DNA from: Ignavibacteriae bacterium HGW-Ignavibacteriae-3
GTDB taxonomy: Bacteria; Bacteroidota; Ignavibacteria; Ignavibacteriales; Melioribacteraceae
Direction of reading: 5' to 3'
Length of the DNA stretch: 44,572 bases
Assembly: GCA_002839795.1 (NCBI GenBank)
Contig: PGYS01000007.1
Span: 1 to 44,572 of the forward strand
Part shown: positions 43,278 through 44,572 of the stretch, one piece after another
Layout: each line of letters opens with the position of its first letter
Position numbering within the stretch: position 1 is the first letter of the stretch
The notes under the pieces: model-generated
The model's input: only the letters and a program-made list of their open reading frames with translations
Told to the model about the DNA's origin: nothing
Database searches by the model: none
Program-made: the position numbers and the translations under genes

Positions 43278-44117
43278 ATGACCGAGTTTGATCCGGTAAT
43301 TCATGATCTGCCCTACGATCCGGATTTCCCATCGACAATGATGCCCGCAGTTTTTGAGGAATATGGCTCTAAATATTTAGGAACCATGTTTGTTGCGTCC
43401 GGTGAAGGGCCTCATCCTCTTATAATCTTATTGCACGGATTTCCCGGCAATGAGGTTAATTACGATCTCGCCCAGGTCTTCCGGAGACAGGGTTTCAATG
43501 TTCTTGTATTTCATTACCGCGGCTGCTGGGGCAGCGGCGGAGACCATTTGTGGGGCAATGTTGTTGAAGATGTTCCGGCAGCTTTGAAATTTGTAAAAAC
43601 TGATTCTTCCCGCAAGATGTTCCGCTTGGATTCAGATAAAATTATTCTGGTCGGGCATAGTCTGGGAGGATTTGCGGCTTTGTTCAACTCTGTTCGTTAT
43701 GATGAGATAAAAAATGTAGTCTCGATTGCCGGGTTCAACGCCGGGGAGTTCGGAGAACTGATTGAATCGAGCAAAATGATTTATGATTTCAGCGCTGAGC
43801 ATTTGGAGCCCTCAATGGATTTTGTCAAATGTGATTCCACCGAAGCTCTTCTTGATGAGCTGATTATAAATAAGAAGGTGTGGAATCTGCTTAATTATTT
43901 GGAAAGGCTCTCGGAAAAGAATCTTTTAATTATCGGAGCCATGTATGATACAACAGCGCCAATGGAAATTCATCATAACCCACTTGTAAGTGCATTAAAT
44001 GCGAACGGTACAAAAAATCTAAAAGAGGTTATTCTCGAAACCAGTCATTCATTCTCAGATAAGCGGGTTTCACTTGCGAGAATAATATCTGACTGGTTAA
44101 AAGACGTTAAATTTTAG
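43278..44117 (+). CDS. Alpha/beta hydrolase
   Basis: A 279-residue serine hydrolase without a signal peptide. The oxyanion region reads LIILLHGFPGNEVNYDLAQVF, the nucleophile elbow is VGHSLGGFAALF, and the likely acid and His are in IGAMYDTTAPMEIHH and ETSHSFSDKR. The FRRQGFNVLVFHYRGCWGSGGDH segment is typical of the dienelactone hydrolase/prolyl-oligopeptidase-like branch. Substrate unknown: esterase or peptidase activity is possible. The next gene (PLP decarboxylase) starts eight bases after its stop, so the two likely form an operon. Confidence 0.9.
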   Translation: MTEFDPVIHDLPYDPDFPSTMMPAVFEEYGSKYLGTMFVASGEGPHPLIILLHGFPGNEVNYDLAQVFRRQGFNVLVFHYRGCWGSGGDHLWGNVVEDVPAALKFVKTDSSRKMFRLDSDKIILVGHSLGGFAALFNSVRYDEIKNVVSIAGFNAGEFGELIESSKMIYDFSAEHLEPSMDFVKCDSTEALLDELIINKKVWNLLNYLERLSEKNLLIIGAMYDTTAPMEIHHNPLVSALNANGTKNLKEVILETSHSFSDKRVSLARIISDWLKDVKF

Positions 44118-44124
44118 TAACTGA

Positions 44125-44572
44125 ATGAGTATGATCATGAGCAAGAGCAAGAGTATGGGTGATATGCCTGTGGAAGAATTTAAAAAATACGGTTATGAAT
44201 TAATAAACTGGGCCGCGGATTATCTGGAGAATGTTTCTTCCTATTCCGTTCTTCCTGATATAAAACCGGGTAAAATAAAATCTCACTTACCATCCGAGGC
44301 GCCTGAACTACCGGAATCCTTTGATAAAATCATTGCAGATATCGATAAGATAATAACCCCGGGCACAACACACTGGCAGCATCCCAACTTTATGGCATAT
44401 TTTAATTCCTCAGCCGCCGGACCCGGAATATTCGGAGAACTGCTGAGCGCGGTTTTTAATGTTAACGGGATGGTCTGGAAATCGGCTCCTGCATCTACGG
44501 AACTCGAACAAACAGTTCTGATATGGTTCCGGAAGTTAATTAATCTTCCCGAAGAATTTCTGGGATTGATTT
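44125..44572 (+). CDS. Pyridoxal-dependent (aromatic-L-amino-acid type) decarboxylase, 3' end missing
   Basis: The frame is open to the last base of the window. The N-terminal part of a group II PLP decarboxylase is clear: VEEFKKYGYELINWAADYLENV, GTTHWQHPNFMAYFNSSAAGPGIFGELL and VWKSAPASTELEQTVLIWF, which match the aromatic-L-amino-acid/tyrosine decarboxylase family substrate-side loops. The catalytic Lys lies outside the window. Several in-frame ATGs (44125, 44131, 44137, 44155) make the start uncertain; the first is given. It probably shares an operon with the hydrolase. Substrate (Trp, Tyr, Phe or DOPA) cannot be told. Confidence 0.85.
   Translation, partial: MSMIMSKSKSMGDMPVEEFKKYGYELINWAADYLENVSSYSVLPDIKPGKIKSHLPSEAPELPESFDKIIADIDKIITPGTTHWQHPNFMAYFNSSAAGPGIFGELLSAVFNVNGMVWKSAPASTELEQTVLIWFRKLINLPEEFLGLI

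Noticed and set aside
1-44572. tRNA/rRNA genes, CRISPR arrays, integrases, toxin-antitoxin or defence genes
   Set aside because: Looked for on both strands by eye; no cloverleaf-like, repeat-spacer or recombinase motif was found.

Overview
The window reads as one contig from a member of the Bacteroidetes/Chlorobi superphylum, most likely an Ignavibacteria-like organism. This is inferred from gene content: a long-form IspG with the internal extra domain, TonB-dependent receptors with an N-terminal CarboxypepD_reg domain, a receptor paired with a DUF4249 lipoprotein, an HYC_CC_PP protein, DUF6132, and a long S41 carboxy-terminal protease. Base composition is moderately AT-rich, and several genes have clear Shine-Dalgarno sequences. 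No rRNA, tRNA, CRISPR array, prophage or complete insertion sequence was seen.

Layout. Bases 1-5117 hold the end of a class IV aminotransferase gene and, on the minus strand, a COG1579 zinc-ribbon protein, a NIF3 protein, ispG and a DJ-1/PfpI protein. Bases 5261-8621 (+) carry dnaG followed directly by an intracellular GH13 enzyme. Bases 8667-14578 (-) hold an envelope protein, a lone receiver protein and carA-carB. Bases 14882-19810 (+) hold a TonB-dependent receptor/DUF4249 pair, a likely structured RNA with terminator, an RlpA-like lipoprotein, a DUF6132 membrane protein and a TlpA thioredoxin. Bases 19877-27342 (-) hold a DUF971 protein, a metal-related operon (HYC_CC_PP, secreted HMA protein, TonB receptor), a prohibitin-like protein, a PAS histidine kinase and a pyrimidine-nucleoside phosphorylase. 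Bases 27539-34825 are mostly plus strand: PepT, a CDF metal exporter, an acyl-CoA synthetase, an S41 protease, a YbaK-type deacylase and a 53-residue basic protein, with one MmcQ/YjbR gene on the minus strand. Bases 34979-38993 (-) hold Nfu, a TfoX-N protein, RsmI, a GIY-YIG gene and ProS.

Bases about 39090-43190 are the accessory part. They look AT-richer by eye and encode mostly proteins I do not recognise. The region starts with a lipoprotein gene whose signal peptide contains five TTCA tetranucleotide repeats and is out of frame as given. Removing one repeat restores a complete lipoprotein signal peptide behind a strong Shine-Dalgarno sequence, so this looks like a phase-variable (currently OFF) surface lipoprotein. 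It is followed by four small secreted proteins that look like outer-membrane beta-barrels (three clearly paralogous) and a 61-residue Cys-containing ORF. The window closes with an alpha/beta hydrolase and the start of an aromatic-amino-acid decarboxylase.

The strongest unusual signals are: (1) the tetranucleotide repeat switch and the barrel cluster behind it; (2) a GIY-YIG gene bracketed by an inverted pair of 25-nt palindromes whose stems co-vary, one of which supplies the start codon of rsmI; (3) a candidate structured RNA with alternative pairings upstream of rlpA; (4) a 105-bp MITE-like element with internal 9-bp repeats.
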